Below the pieces are notes generated by a model, which saw only the letters and a list, made by a program, of their open reading frames with translations, was not told the DNA's origin and did not search any database. 64,000 nucleotides of DNA, from NCBI GenBank assembly GCA_963851215.1, contig CAWKOG010000008.1, forward strand, positions 496,001 through 560,000, read 5' to 3'. This document shows positions 55,024-64,000 of the stretch, piece by piece. Origin of the DNA: DATKFM01 sp963851215 (GTDB lineage: Bacteria; Pseudomonadota; Alphaproteobacteria; Dongiales; Dongiaceae). A program made the position numbers and the translations under genes. The first letter of the stretch is position 1; every line of letters starts with the position of its first letter.

Positions 55024-55626
55024 TCAGCCGGCGGGCTTGGCAAGTTTGTCGACGGCTTCCTTGACGGCCCGTTCGACAAGCGGCGGCAGATTGGCATCGA
55101 GCCACTGGCGCAGCATCGGCCTTACGGCATCGCGGACCAGCTCCTCGACGGTCAGCGAGGAATGGCGCCTCTCGGGCTCCGCGGCCGACGCTTCCGGGCC
55201 GGGTGTCTTGGCGAGTCCATGAGGCGCGACAGGGCAGCCATGGCGCTCTCGACCTTGGTGTCGGAGGCTGAGGCCGCAGTAGAAGGCGCGGATACCGGAC
55301 GCCTTCTCGGCCAGGGCCTCAGGAACTACCAGCTTCTCGACGACGGCCGCCGCTTCCGCCTTGACCGCCTCTACCGAAGCCTCGGCTTTGTCGCCCGACG
55401 CCGGCGCGGCTTTGAGCACCTCCTGACCGACCGTGACGATGCTGCCATCGTCCTGGACAATCTGCGTCAGTTCGAAGACCTCGGCCTTCGGCTGTGCCGG
55501 CTTCGCGGCCTCGGCGGCGGGAGTCGTGCCGTCCTTTGCGTCCTGCTCCCCCTCGGCAATAATCCGCCGGATGGAAGCCAGGATGTCTTCCATGGATTGG
55601 CCGCTGTCGGTGCCCGATTGGTTCAT
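55024..55626 (-). CDS. popZ: PopZ-like polar organising protein, DUF2497 (compensating frame breaks)
   Basis: 201 codons. N-terminus MEDILASIRRIIAEG is the PopZ start motif; the C-terminus LTVEELVRDAVRPMLRQWLD and NLPPLVERAVKEAVDKLA is the oligomerisation domain. Between about 55300 and 55215 the frame is off: the neighbouring frame gives the expected APSTAASASDTKVESAMAAL and then LSRLMDS, so two opposite indels are present. PopZ builds a matrix at the cell pole that anchors the chromosome. Neighbours tolC and valS are usual for it. Confidence 0.92.
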   Translation of the reverse strand: MNQSGTDSGQSMEDILASIRRIIAEGEQDAKDGTTPAAEAAKPAQPKAEVFELTQIVQDDGSIVTVGQEVLKAAPASGDKAEASVEAVKAEAAAVVEKLVVPEALAEKASGIRAFYCGLSLRHQGRERHGCPVAPHGLAKTPGPEASAAEPERRHSSLTVEELVRDAVRPMLRQWLDANLPPLVERAVKEAVDKLAKPAG

Positions 55627-55701
55627 CGTCTTTGCCTGTCTGGGTCATATTTATCAGACCGGCCGCGCTCCCGGAAGCCATTCCTTAAATTGGTCACCGG
55701 G

Positions 55702-57067
55702 TCACTCCGAGTTGATATCGGTCCCCCAGAACTTGTCCTTTACCTCGTCGTAGTGCTTGTCCACGTCGTACCGGGGCGCCGGCAATCCGATCCCGCTGGC
55801 GGTCAGCCTGCCGATTGAGGACAGGACCTGATACGCCGCCACGACTTCGTCCCTGTAGGCGCGGACCAGATTGACCTGTGCAAGCAGGTACTCCTGCTGT
55901 GCATCAAGGACGTCCAGGATGGTACGGGCGCCGACGTTCGCTTCTTCCTGCACGCCCTCAAGAGCCACCCTGGTTGCCTCCACTTGGGCCTTGAAGGACT
56001 CGATCTGCGCGCGCGCGGTCACCAGCGACCGCCAGGAACTGGTCGCCTGTTGCTCGGCCGAGCGCCGCTGTTCCTGCACCTGCTGCAGGCGCTGGCTGAC
56101 AACCTGCTTCGATTGCCGGACACGCGAGCCCACTCCGCCCGCCTGATAAAGGGGAATTCTCACTTGCAGCAAGACAGCAGCCGAGTTTTCGTCGCTGCCG
56201 TCATTAGTCAGTTCGTCGTCGCCGCTCTGCAGGCGGCCGACCAAATCGACGCTCGGAAGAAGCTCCCCGAAGACCACGTCAATCCCATCCCGGGCCGCTT
56301 GCTCGAGATACTTGGCGGCAATCAGGTCGGGATTGCTCTCCGACTGGGCCACGGTTTCTGCCTCGCTCGAAGGAAGACCCTCCGGCGGCGTGGCCGTTTC
56401 GAGATCCACCGGGTCTTCGCCAATCACCTCCCGATAGATGGCGCGGGAAGTCGTAAGCAGGCCCTCGGCGGCGGTTTGCTCGGCATAGGCGCCCGCCAAA
56501 CGAGACTCGGATTGCGCAACGTCCGTTCGCGTCAGTTCTCCGACATCAAATCGGGTTTGCGTCGCCTCAAGCTGCCTCGTCAACACCTCGACGTTGTTGA
56601 TCGTGAGGTTCAGCACCGCCTGATCCCGCAGCACGTCGGAGTATGCAGTTACTCCCCGCAATAGCACTTGCTGCTCCACGGAATTAAGTGTCGCCCGCTG
56701 CGCCCAGATCACATTGTCGGCCTGGCTGATGCTGGCATCAATGCTGCCGCCGCGATAGATGGGCTGATTTCAGATTGAGCGCGACTGTGCCGGTGCCATC
56801 AGTCCCGCTGTTGAAATCGTTGTCGACAGCTCGTACTCCAGCTTCGCCCGTCACGTCGATTGTCGGGCGCCGCAGGGATTTCGCCTGCGCTATCTGTTCA
56901 TCGGTCGCCCGCAATTCGGCACGGGATGCCTGCAAGGTCGGATTGGTCTCATAGGCCCGCGCCAGGGCTTCTTCCAATGTGATCGCCCAGGCCGGTGTCG
57001 CCAGAAATGCCCAGGGCGCGAGCGCCGCATACAGCGCGATCGATTGCAGACGCTGACGTGATGCCAC
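55702..57067 (-). CDS. tolC: TolC-family outer membrane protein (one frame break)
   Basis: About 455 residues (1366 bases, one above a multiple of three). Signal peptide (ALYAALAPWAFLATPAWA), ITLEEALARAYETNPTLQA, then after the break near 56768 (ctgaaatcag where ctgaatcag is expected) QPIYRGGSIDASISQADN, helical repeats with LTRTDVAQSESRLAGA and VGARTILDVLDAQQEYLLAQ. It forms the outer-membrane exit duct for export systems. GTG 57067 follows GGAGGAATAA. The pcm-like/tolC/popZ/valS order is conserved in alphaproteobacteria. Confidence 0.94.
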
Positions 57068-57148
57068 TTATTCCTCCGTCACAGGCCCCTGTTTGGCATC
57101 TTAACCGCCCGATACCCCAAAGAGAAGCGCAGCAGTATAAGCCGGTTC

Positions 57149-57799
57149 TTAGAACACGAACCCGGGCTGACATTGCAGCCCCGGCAGCATTGAAACCGAC
57201 GCATCGAAGAGCATGCGCGTCGAAATGATTTCGCCGTTCCGTGTAAACAGCATGGCGCGGCCCACGCCGCGGTCCCTGACAACGGCGACCAACCGCCCGC
57301 CATCGGCCAACTGGCCGAGCAGCGTGGGCGGCACTTCATCCGCGAGGCCTTCGACGACAATGCCATTGTAAGGCGCCTGCCTGGGAACCCCCTGCTCCAA
57401 CGGACCCTGCAGGATCATTGCGTTGGCGAGCCCGAGGGTCGACAGCACGGAATTCGCGCGATCGGCCATCGCGCCGTCGATTTCCAGCCCGATGACGGAC
57501 GCGGCAAGCCGCGACAAGACCGCAGCACCGTATCCGGTGGCGCTGCCGACATCGAGGAATGTATCGTTGCGCGACGGCGCCGCGGCCTGGATCAGTCGGC
57601 CGAGCACCATCGGCTCAAGCAGGAAACGGCCATTGCCCAGCGGCACGTCTTCGTCCACATAGGCGGCGGCCCGGAAGGCGTCGGGCACGAATTGCTCGCG
57701 CGGAATCACCGCCATGGCGTCCAACAGCGCCTGATCGGTCACCTTGTTGGGCCGCAATTGGCTGTCAACCATGCTGCGGCGCGCGGCTTCAAACTTCAT
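57149..57799 (-). CDS. Pcm-family methyltransferase paralogue
   Basis: 216 residues from ATG 57799. It is of the protein-L-isoaspartate methyltransferase fold (MVDSQLRPNKVTDQALLDAM, REQFVPDAFRAAAYVDEDVP, SAM site LDVGSATGYGAAVLSRLA), divergent from the true Pcm at 37 kb: the GTGSGY motif reads GSATGY. Members upstream of tolC are widespread in alphaproteobacteria and their substrate is not established. Confidence 0.85.
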   Translation of the reverse strand: MKFEAARRSMVDSQLRPNKVTDQALLDAMAVIPREQFVPDAFRAAAYVDEDVPLGNGRFLLEPMVLGRLIQAAAPSRNDTFLDVGSATGYGAAVLSRLAASVIGLEIDGAMADRANSVLSTLGLANAMILQGPLEQGVPRQAPYNGIVVEGLADEVPPTLLGQLADGGRLVAVVRDRGVGRAMLFTRNGEIISTRMLFDASVSMLPGLQCQPGFVF

Positions 57800-57997
57800 G
57801 GCGAAACTGCATCGGCTGGGCGGTGAAACGGGCGCCGCGCTCGGCCAACCCCGCGGCCGCAACGGCATCCGCAGCTTATACCCGGCAGATGGCCCAAAAA
57901 CAATGCGTTACGGCCCGGTAGAAAGGTTGACCCCTCAGCTTGACCCCCTCACGCGACGCCCTTAATGTCCCGCCCTTCCCTCAAAATGCGGGACGAG

Positions 57998-58071
57998 GGC
58001 CCGGTGGCAGAGTGGCCATGCAGAGGACTGCAAATCCTCGTACGTCGGTTCGATTCCGGCCCGGGCCTCCA
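57998..58071 (+). tRNA. tRNA-Cys (anticodon GCA)
   Basis: Acceptor GGCCCGG / CCGGGCC, anticodon arm GAGGA-CTGCAAA-TCCTC with anticodon GCA, T arm GTCGG-TTCGATT-CCGGC, discriminator T (typical for Cys) and an encoded CCA. 74 bases with CCA. A long stem GCGGCACGG / CCGTGCCGC follows at about 58112-58148 without a T-run. Confidence 0.95.
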
Positions 58072-58185
58072 CTTCGCGGCATATCTCCTGCCGACCCGGC
58101 GCCGCAACGAAAAGCGGCACGGCCGGCGCTTTTCGCCAACCGTGCCGCAATCAATGCCGACACGCCGCTAAATCGCTGAGTGGGC

Positions 58186-59548
58186 TCAGTCGAACGGATT
58201 CCAGCTCTCCGCAGCCTGCGGATTTGCCGCCTCGACGGGAGTCAATCCGAGAGACGCCTGCAAGGAACCTTGCGAAGCCAGCAAGCGGTAGTTGGCGAAG
58301 AGCTCGGTGTATTCCGCCGTGACCAGGGAGTCGCGCGCCAGGAACAGTTCATTGTCCGCATCGAGCAGATCGAGCAGCCCACGCTGACCGATTTCGAACT
58401 GCTGCTTGTAGACATCGCGAGTTTGCTCGTTCGCCTCGACTTCGCGGCGCAGGATCTCGACGTTGTTGTGCGAGACTTCCATGGCGTTCCAGGAGACGCG
58501 GGTATCCTCAGCGACCTTGCGCTCGTTCACGCGCAGGCGATCAAGGGCTTCCGCTTGGCGGTATTTGAACTCGCGGATGCGGGCCACGTCGGCGCCGCCG
58601 CGATACAGATTGTATCGCATGACGACAAGCGCGGTCGCGTCGTACTCGGTGTCGCGGCGGCCGTCGATGTCATCATTGATCGAGCCGCCGAGCTCCAGCC
58701 TTAGGTCCGGATAGAGGCTGGCATTCTGCTGCTTGACGTCGGCCTCGGCCGCCTTGACGTCGGCGCGGGCGAAACGGATGGTCGGGCTGTTCTCGATTGC
58801 CAAGGCAACGGCCGATTCCACATCTGCAGGTATTGAGTTCCGCAGGCACGGTGGGATCCTCGAGCGTATCGGGCGCCTGGCCGACGACACGAATGAACAG
58901 GGCCTCGGCATCCTTCAGATCGCCGCGCACCTGGTTCAAACTCGATTCCGCGTTGCTCAGGCGGGCTTCCGCCTGGCGGACGTCGGCGATGTTGCCGCCG
59001 CCGGCGTCGGCGCGGGCACGCACCTGGTCCAGGCGCTGGCGGTGGACCTGCACATTGTTTTCCGCGATTTCCACGCGGGCACGGTGGCGGAGCACTTCCA
59101 GATAGGACTCTACCGCATCCAGGCCGATAAACTCCGAGGTCTCATTGACCCGATGGGCCGCGGATTCGACGCGCGCGATCTGCTTTTCGACTTCGCTATC
59201 GGCGAAGAAACCGTCGAACAGGAGCTGGCTGAGCGTCGCCGAGCCTTCCTTGCGCACGAGCGTGATGTCGTCCTTGCCGCGAGCCTCGACGGTCACGTTG
59301 TCGGAATATTCGGGACCCGTGGCGGCGCGAAGATCGACCTGCGGCAGATAGAGTGCCCGGCCCTGACGCAGTTCCTCATCGATGGCGCGCCGGTTGTTGG
59401 AGACAGAACTCACCTCCGGGTTCGTGTTGATTGCGATCTCGACCGCTTCCTTGAGGGTCATCGATTGCGCCGGGCCGGCCCACATCGGCAAGGCTAGCAA
59501 GCAGGCCGCCGCGACAGATCGCAGCAACTGCGTCTTATAGTCCAGCAT
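58186..59548 (-). CDS. TolC-family type I secretion outer membrane protein (one frame break)
   Basis: About 454 residues (1363 bases, one above a multiple of three). Signal peptide (VAAACLLALPMWAGPAQS), MTLKEAVEIAINTNPEVSSV, SQLLFDGFFADSEVEKQIAR, and after the break near 58832 AVALAIENSPTIRFARADVK with GQRGLLDLLDADNELFLAR. The pattern is that of LapE/AggA-type channels used by type I systems. It follows the HlyD and ABC genes in the same direction after 132 bases, so it is their likely partner. ATG 59548 with GGAAT upstream. Confidence 0.92.
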
Positions 59549-59680
59549 GGTAATATTCCATCACTTCAATGAGTTAGAACAAATTCCTGACTCGGCCGGA
59601 GAGTTCCGGGCGAGGGCCGACATAAGCACTTCATCAAAACTATGTAAAAATCTGATTAATCTGTTGTTTCTTCGAAAATC

Positions 59681-61015
59681 CTAGCGTTCGCTGAAAGCCG
59701 AGTCGCGGGTGCGCATGATCGGCAGAAGCAGGTACTGAAGGACCGTCTTCTGCCCGGTCAGGATGTCCACGATCGCCGTGTCGCCAGGACCGATTTCCAA
59801 CGGGTTGCCCGCCTTACCCTCAAGATAGTTCCGGTCGGTCCGCAAGCGGACGCGGAAGAACCGTTCGCGCTTCCCGCCAACCTCCTCTTCGATCGCGTCG
59901 GAGCTCTTGAACTCCACAACCGCGTCGAGGCCGCCATAGATACTGTAGTCATAGGTGTCGAACTTGACGACGGCCTTCTGGTCGAGATGGACGAAGCCGT
60001 TGTCGGTCGTCTTGATGCGGGCCTCGATCAGGAGCGAATCTTCCATCGGCACGATCTCCATCAGATCCTCGCCGGGACGGATGACGCCGCCGATGGTGCG
60101 GATCTTGATCTCCTTCACCGAACCGCGGACGGGCGAACGCACTTCCGTGCGCAGGACGCGATCCTTGTTGGAGATCAATTGTTCCTGCACGCTGGCCAGC
60201 TCCGCGCGATGACGGCTGAGTTCCTCGGCCGCTTCGCTGCGGAAGGTGCTGGTCCGCTCATTGACCCGGTTTTGCTGCTCCTTTATCTGCGCTTCCGTCT
60301 GCGGAATGGCCGACTGTGCTGCCTCCATCTCGGTCTTCAGTTCGTTCACGTCACGCTGGGTCTGCAGCAGCTCGACCTGGGAGATCACGCCCTGGTCCGC
60401 CAGCGGTTTCTTGATTTTGAGCTGTTTTTGCGCCAGCGCGAGAGATTGCTTGACGTTCTTCTCCTTGATGATCAGCGACTCCAGCTCCTTCTCCTTCTGT
60501 ATCTTCTGCTCTCGAAGAATACTGAGCTGGGACTCCAACTGTTCGCGCCGGATTTCTGCGTTAGCTCGTTCCGCCTCGATAAGTAAGGGAGCCTCTTTGG
60601 TGAGCTCCGACGGAAATTCGATGTCCGCGGGCGATTTCCGGGCGATTTCGCCCTCCAACCGCGCAACGACCGCGGAAAGATGCAGGTACTGTTGACGCAG
60701 ATCGGAGAGGTCCGATTCCGCCCGCCGGTTGTCGATGCGCAGAAGGACCTGGCCCTTCTCCACGACATCGCCCTCGCGCACCATCACGTCGGCGAGGATG
60801 CCGCCTTCGAGATTCTGGATGAGCTGAACCTGGCTCGACGGAATCACGCGGGCTTGCCCGCGAGTGACCTCGTCCAGCACCGCCTGGTCCGCCCAAATCA
60901 GGAAGACGATGACGAACGCCGCCACGGCGTAAAGAAGGATGTGGCCGAAGAACCAAAACCCGCGGCGGTCCACGTCGATCGGATCGATCCAATCACCCCG
61001 GTTCGTATCGCTCAT
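59681..61015 (-). CDS. HlyD-family type I secretion adaptor protein
   Basis: 444 residues. One N-terminal helix (FGHILLYAVAAFVIVFLIWA), LIQNLEGGILADVMVREGDV (lipoyl-like half), a long alpha-hairpin (EREQKIQKEKELESLIIKE-type coiled coil), and the C-terminal beta part ending GMPAEVDI-like TAIVDILTGQKTVLQYLL, the HlyD signature. It spans the periplasm between the ABC exporter and the TolC channel. ATG 61015 follows GGGAGCGGGGTC, 11 bases after the ABC gene. Confidence 0.94.
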   Translation of the reverse strand: MSDTNRGDWIDPIDVDRRGFWFFGHILLYAVAAFVIVFLIWADQAVLDEVTRGQARVIPSSQVQLIQNLEGGILADVMVREGDVVEKGQVLLRIDNRRAESDLSDLRQQYLHLSAVVARLEGEIARKSPADIEFPSELTKEAPLLIEAERANAEIRREQLESQLSILREQKIQKEKELESLIIKEKNVKQSLALAQKQLKIKKPLADQGVISQVELLQTQRDVNELKTEMEAAQSAIPQTEAQIKEQQNRVNERTSTFRSEAAEELSRHRAELASVQEQLISNKDRVLRTEVRSPVRGSVKEIKIRTIGGVIRPGEDLMEIVPMEDSLLIEARIKTTDNGFVHLDQKAVVKFDTYDYSIYGGLDAVVEFKSSDAIEEEVGGKRERFFRVRLRTDRNYLEGKAGNPLEIGPGDTAIVDILTGQKTVLQYLLLPIMRTRDSAFSER

Positions 61016-61026
61016 GACCCCGCTCC

Positions 61027-63210
61027 CTACGGCTTCGCCGCGCTGACGCGGCCTTTGACGAGCGCCTCGAGCACGGCGGTCTTCGGGCCGTCGGCAACGA
61101 TCTTGCCGTTGTCGACAACGAGCAGGCGATCGACCAGCGCCAGCATCGAATGCCGGTGCGTCACCAGCACGAAGGTCTTGTGCGACAGGCATTCCGCCAT
61201 GCGGGACCTGAACGAGGTTTCCGTGCTGTTGTCCATCGAGCTGGTCGGCTCATCCATGACCACGATCGGCGGATCCATCAGCAAGGCCCGGGCAATGACG
61301 ATCGCCTGGCGCTGACCACCCGACAGGAAACGTCCAGCCTCGCCGACCTGCAGATCGAAACCCGAGGGGTGCGTATTCACGAACTGATCGACGCCGGAGA
61401 TGCTGGCCGCCTTCAGGATGGCAGCCTCATCCACATAAGGCGCGCCAAGGGTGATATTGTCCTTCACCGAGCCGAAGAACAGGCCGCCGTCCTGGAGCAC
61501 GCAGCCCAGATTGTGCCGCAGATCCGCCGGGTCGATTTGCCGCATGTCTGTGCCGTCAACGAGCACGGCGCCCTCTGTGGGGTCATAAAGGCTGAGGATC
61601 ATCCGCGCGATCGTGGTCTTGCCCGAACCGATACGGCCGATGATGCCTACCTTCTCACCCGGATTGATCTTGAAGCTGACGCCATGCAAGGCGGCTACTT
61701 TCGAATTCGGATAGGCGAAGGACACATTGCGGAACTCGATCGCGCCCCGCACATCCGGGCGGCGCAGGAACTCCTTGCCGATCGGCCGTTCCGACGGCAG
61801 CGCCATCAGACGGTTCAAGCCCTTCAGCGATGTCCAGGATTGATGGAAGCGCACGATCAAACCGGCAATCTGGCCCAGGGGCGCCATGGCGCGGCTGGTC
61901 AGCATGGAGACGGCGACCATCGCGCCGGTGGTCATCAAGCCTTCGCCGGTCCGGTAGACGCCCCAGACCACCACGCCGATGGAGGCGAGGTTCGCCGCCA
62001 TCACCGTGAAGTTCAGGGAAATCGATGCCCAGAATTTCGATGACATCGAAGATGCCGCCGCGGCCGCAACATAGTGGTTCCAGTCGCGCTGGCGCCGGCC
62101 CTCCGCCGATGCAACCTTCACGGCATCCAGGCCGTTGATGGTCTCCACCAGCATGGCGTGCTTTTGCGATGCTTCGCGATAACCCCGTTCGACCGCCGCG
62201 CGCATCGGTATCTGCGCCAGGATGCTGACGATCACCACGACGGGGACCATGATCGCCGGTACCCACGCCACTGGTCCGCCAAGGACGAAGATCACGAACA
62301 TGAAGAGGAAAAGGAACGGCAGATCCACCAATGCGGTTAGCGACGCCGAGGTGAAGAAGTCCCGCAGCGTTTCGAACTCGCGAATATTGTTGGCGAACGC
62401 GCCCGACGACATCGGGCTGGCCGCTAGCTTGATGGACAGAAGATGCTCGAAGATGCGGGCCGACAGCTTTCGGTCGAGATTCTTGCCGACACGATCGAGG
62501 AAGTAGCCGCGCAGCGTGCGCAGCAGGAAATCGAAGACGAAAGTCAAGCCGATGCCGACCACGAGCACCGTCAGGGTATCGAGCGCCTGGTTCGGCACCA
62601 CGCGGTCATAGACGATCATCGTGAAGATCGGGCTGGCGACGCCGAAGAGATTGATCAGCAGCGCCGCCAGAATGACCTCGAGATAGATCGGCGTGAAGGA
62701 AAAGACACTGCTCCAGAACCACGACTTCGCGCGGGGCGGCGCAAGATCCTCCGACCTGGCGTCCAACCTGATTTTCGAGCGAACGACAATGGCGCTCCCG
62801 CCATAGCGCTGCTGCAGATCCTCCCGGCGTACTTCGTGGCTGCCGTCGACATTGTCGGGCGTGATGACTTCCGCCCGATCCTGGCCGATCAGGCGCAACA
62901 GCACGCAGGCGCTGCCGTCCTTCAGCAGCAGGACGCAGGGCAGCGAAAGACGGTCGATGTCGATGAATTTGCGGTTCTTGATCGCGGCGGACAGCCCGAT
63001 GCGTTCGGCCGACTGTATGAATAGGTGCGGCTTGATATGCCCGACCGCGAGCGGCAGTCCTGCACGCAGCGCCGCGGCCGAGCGCGGCACGCCGTAGTAG
63101 CGCGACAGCGCGACCAGACATTGCAGCAACGGATCTTCCGCAAGACCGTCGGCCGGCCGTTCCTCGGGAGCGGCGTTATGAATGGGGAATTGTTCGATGA
63201 CTGCTTTCAT
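61027..63210 (-). CDS. Type I secretion ABC transporter with degenerate C39-like domain (LapB type)
   Basis: 727 residues, intact. The N-terminal 140 residues are a C39-peptidase-like domain (DPLLQCLVALSRYYG) lacking the catalytic DCG-type Cys context, so it is probably a substrate-binding CLD as in HlyB/LapB. A six-helix membrane domain follows, then the ATPase with Walker A GRIGSGKTTIARMIL, signature LSGGQRQAIVIARALL and Walker B IVVMDEPTSSMD. It would export a large adhesin or RTX protein across both membranes in one step. No such substrate gene is in the window. Confidence 0.95.
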   Translation of the reverse strand: MKAVIEQFPIHNAAPEERPADGLAEDPLLQCLVALSRYYGVPRSAAALRAGLPLAVGHIKPHLFIQSAERIGLSAAIKNRKFIDIDRLSLPCVLLLKDGSACVLLRLIGQDRAEVITPDNVDGSHEVRREDLQQRYGGSAIVVRSKIRLDARSEDLAPPRAKSWFWSSVFSFTPIYLEVILAALLINLFGVASPIFTMIVYDRVVPNQALDTLTVLVVGIGLTFVFDFLLRTLRGYFLDRVGKNLDRKLSARIFEHLLSIKLAASPMSSGAFANNIREFETLRDFFTSASLTALVDLPFLFLFMFVIFVLGGPVAWVPAIMVPVVVIVSILAQIPMRAAVERGYREASQKHAMLVETINGLDAVKVASAEGRRQRDWNHYVAAAAASSMSSKFWASISLNFTVMAANLASIGVVVWGVYRTGEGLMTTGAMVAVSMLTSRAMAPLGQIAGLIVRFHQSWTSLKGLNRLMALPSERPIGKEFLRRPDVRGAIEFRNVSFAYPNSKVAALHGVSFKINPGEKVGIIGRIGSGKTTIARMILSLYDPTEGAVLVDGTDMRQIDPADLRHNLGCVLQDGGLFFGSVKDNITLGAPYVDEAAILKAASISGVDQFVNTHPSGFDLQVGEAGRFLSGGQRQAIVIARALLMDPPIVVMDEPTSSMDNSTETSFRSRMAECLSHKTFVLVTHRHSMLALVDRLLVVDNGKIVADGPKTAVLEALVKGRVSAAKP

Positions 63211-63468
63211 GGGGGCGCCGAAATGAAACCTACCGGATTATTAACGAATTCAGTTATGGAATGGTTAATTTCGCCCATAGAGTGACGCAACCGATGTCAC
63301 CGCCATCACACATCCCCTAACTCTTGATCCCGGCCTTGGCCGTGTTCCGGCCGGTCGGCGCGCATGCTAGCGGAATGTCTTAGCAAAATATCTAACCGGA
63401 CGAAAATATATTAAGATCAATGAATTATATCATGGTTTTGGTCCGCCCTGCCAGGTCCGCGGCGGCCC

Positions 63469-64000
63469 CTAAGCCCGCCGCAGGGCCCGGCCCGGCCGGC
63501 GGCCCGTCGAACGGCCATGGGACCATACGGCCGCTCCGTTGACGAAAACACTCAGGATCCCCGCCGCCGGCTGGATCGGGTCCTCAAACGTGGCGCGGTC
63601 GATGATAGCTGCCGGATCGAAGATCGTCAGGTCGGCAAAGTAGCCCGGCCGGATCAGACCGCGATCCCGCAGCCCGAACTGCCGCGCCGGCAGGCCGGTC
63701 ATGCGGCGCACCGCCTCTTCCAGAGGGAAAAGCCCGACATCGCGGCTGTAGTGGCCGAGCACCCGGGCGAAGCTGCCCCATAGGCGCGGATGGGGATGGC
63801 TGTCATGGGGCAGCCCGTCGGACCCGATCATCGTATGGGGAAAGGCGAGGATGCGGCGCACGTCGCCTTCATCCATGGAGAAGTAGATGGCGCCCGCTGG
63901 CTGCAGCCGGCGGCACGCCTCTTCCTGCGACACCCCCCAATCGCGCGCCACGTCCGCCACTAGGCGCCCGGCCTGCTCCGGCGCGCTCTTCGACCAGGCG
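63469..64000 (-). CDS. N-acyl-D-amino-acid deacylase/D-aminoacylase-type amidohydrolase, C-terminal part (cut by window edge)
   Basis: The frame is open to the right edge (177 codons visible). Amidohydrolase C-terminal features: TMIGSDGLPHDSHPHPRLWG with the metal-binding Asp, EAVRRMTGLPARQFGLRDRG and LIRPGYFADLTIFDP, the usual composite end of D-aminoacylases and related dihydroorotase-fold enzymes. Such enzymes release D-amino acids from N-acyl forms; specificity cannot be judged without the N-terminus. A 258-base, AT-rich spacer separates it from the ABC gene. Confidence 0.88.
   Translation of the reverse strand, partial: AWSKSAPEQAGRLVADVARDWGVSQEEACRRLQPAGAIYFSMDEGDVRRILAFPHTMIGSDGLPHDSHPHPRLWGSFARVLGHYSRDVGLFPLEEAVRRMTGLPARQFGLRDRGLIRPGYFADLTIFDPAAIIDRATFEDPIQPAAGILSVFVNGAAVWSHGRSTGRRPGRALRRA

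Noticed and set aside
58112..58148. Terminator after tRNA-Cys
   Set aside because: The long stem is present but no T-run follows on either strand, so it is mentioned only as a hairpin.

Overview
The window looks like chromosomal DNA from a GC-rich alphaproteobacterium, probably of Rhodospirillales type. The evidence is gene content and order: dgt-argS-SPOR-nagZ-scpA-scpB-tatA-tatB-tatC-serS-surE-pcm-nlpD in one run; yajC-secD-secF followed by homologues of the mitochondrial complex I assembly factors NDUFAF3 and NDUFAF6; a PopZ gene next to valS and tolC; and a CC0125/CC1285-type lipoprotein. No phage, integrase, transposase, plasmid or CRISPR signal was seen.

Layout. 0-12.8 kb is an accessory stretch of short transcription units: the edge of a DUF502 membrane protein gene, a type III polyketide synthase with an ICMT-type methyltransferase, a lipoprotein, a winged-helix/TM/TPR protein, a solitary ectoine-synthase-like cupin, several tiny proteins, an M48 protease, an SDR, a LysE exporter, and two paralogous 98-residue exported proteins flanking a histidine-kinase/receiver remnant. 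12.8-25.7 kb holds tRNA-Lys, a palindromic repeat, coaD-gyrA, a Tat-exported polyamine-type binding protein, divergent ssb and uvrA, an MFS exporter, a GST and a penicillin-binding carboxypeptidase. 25.7-32.7 kb holds ridA, trmFO, the NDUFAF6- and NDUFAF3-like genes, a urate-oxidase-N membrane protein and secF-secD-yajC. 32.8-36.1 kb holds a DUF815 ATPase and a few accessory genes. 36.1-48.3 kb is the long minus-strand housekeeping operon (cell-wall amidase activation, protein repair, tRNA charging, Tat export, chromosome condensation). 48.4-55.6 kb has erpA, xthA, ilvD, valS and popZ. 55.7-63.2 kb carries two TolC-family genes, a second Pcm-like gene, tRNA-Cys and a type I secretion ABC/HlyD pair. 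The right edge cuts an N-acyl-D-amino-acid deacylase gene.

The main caveat is sequence quality. At least fourteen conserved genes (including uvrA, trmFO, secF, nagZ, argS, xthA, valS and both tolC genes) are open only if a reading-frame change is allowed. In nearly all the net change is one extra base per break, often at a short run of G, C, T or A. This fits insertion errors in the assembly better than decay, so these genes are listed as CDS spanning the break. The 11.5-12.1 kb kinase/receiver remnant is different: it is open in one frame but lacks internal domain parts, so it is listed as a pseudogene.

The most interesting items are the paralogous pair of short exported proteins with an outer-membrane-like C-terminus ending in Phe, the PKS-methyltransferase pair, the orphan EctC-like cupin whose metal ligands appear lost, the 15-bp palindromic repeat at 13.0 kb, and a possible structured RNA ending in a strong terminator at 10.3 kb.
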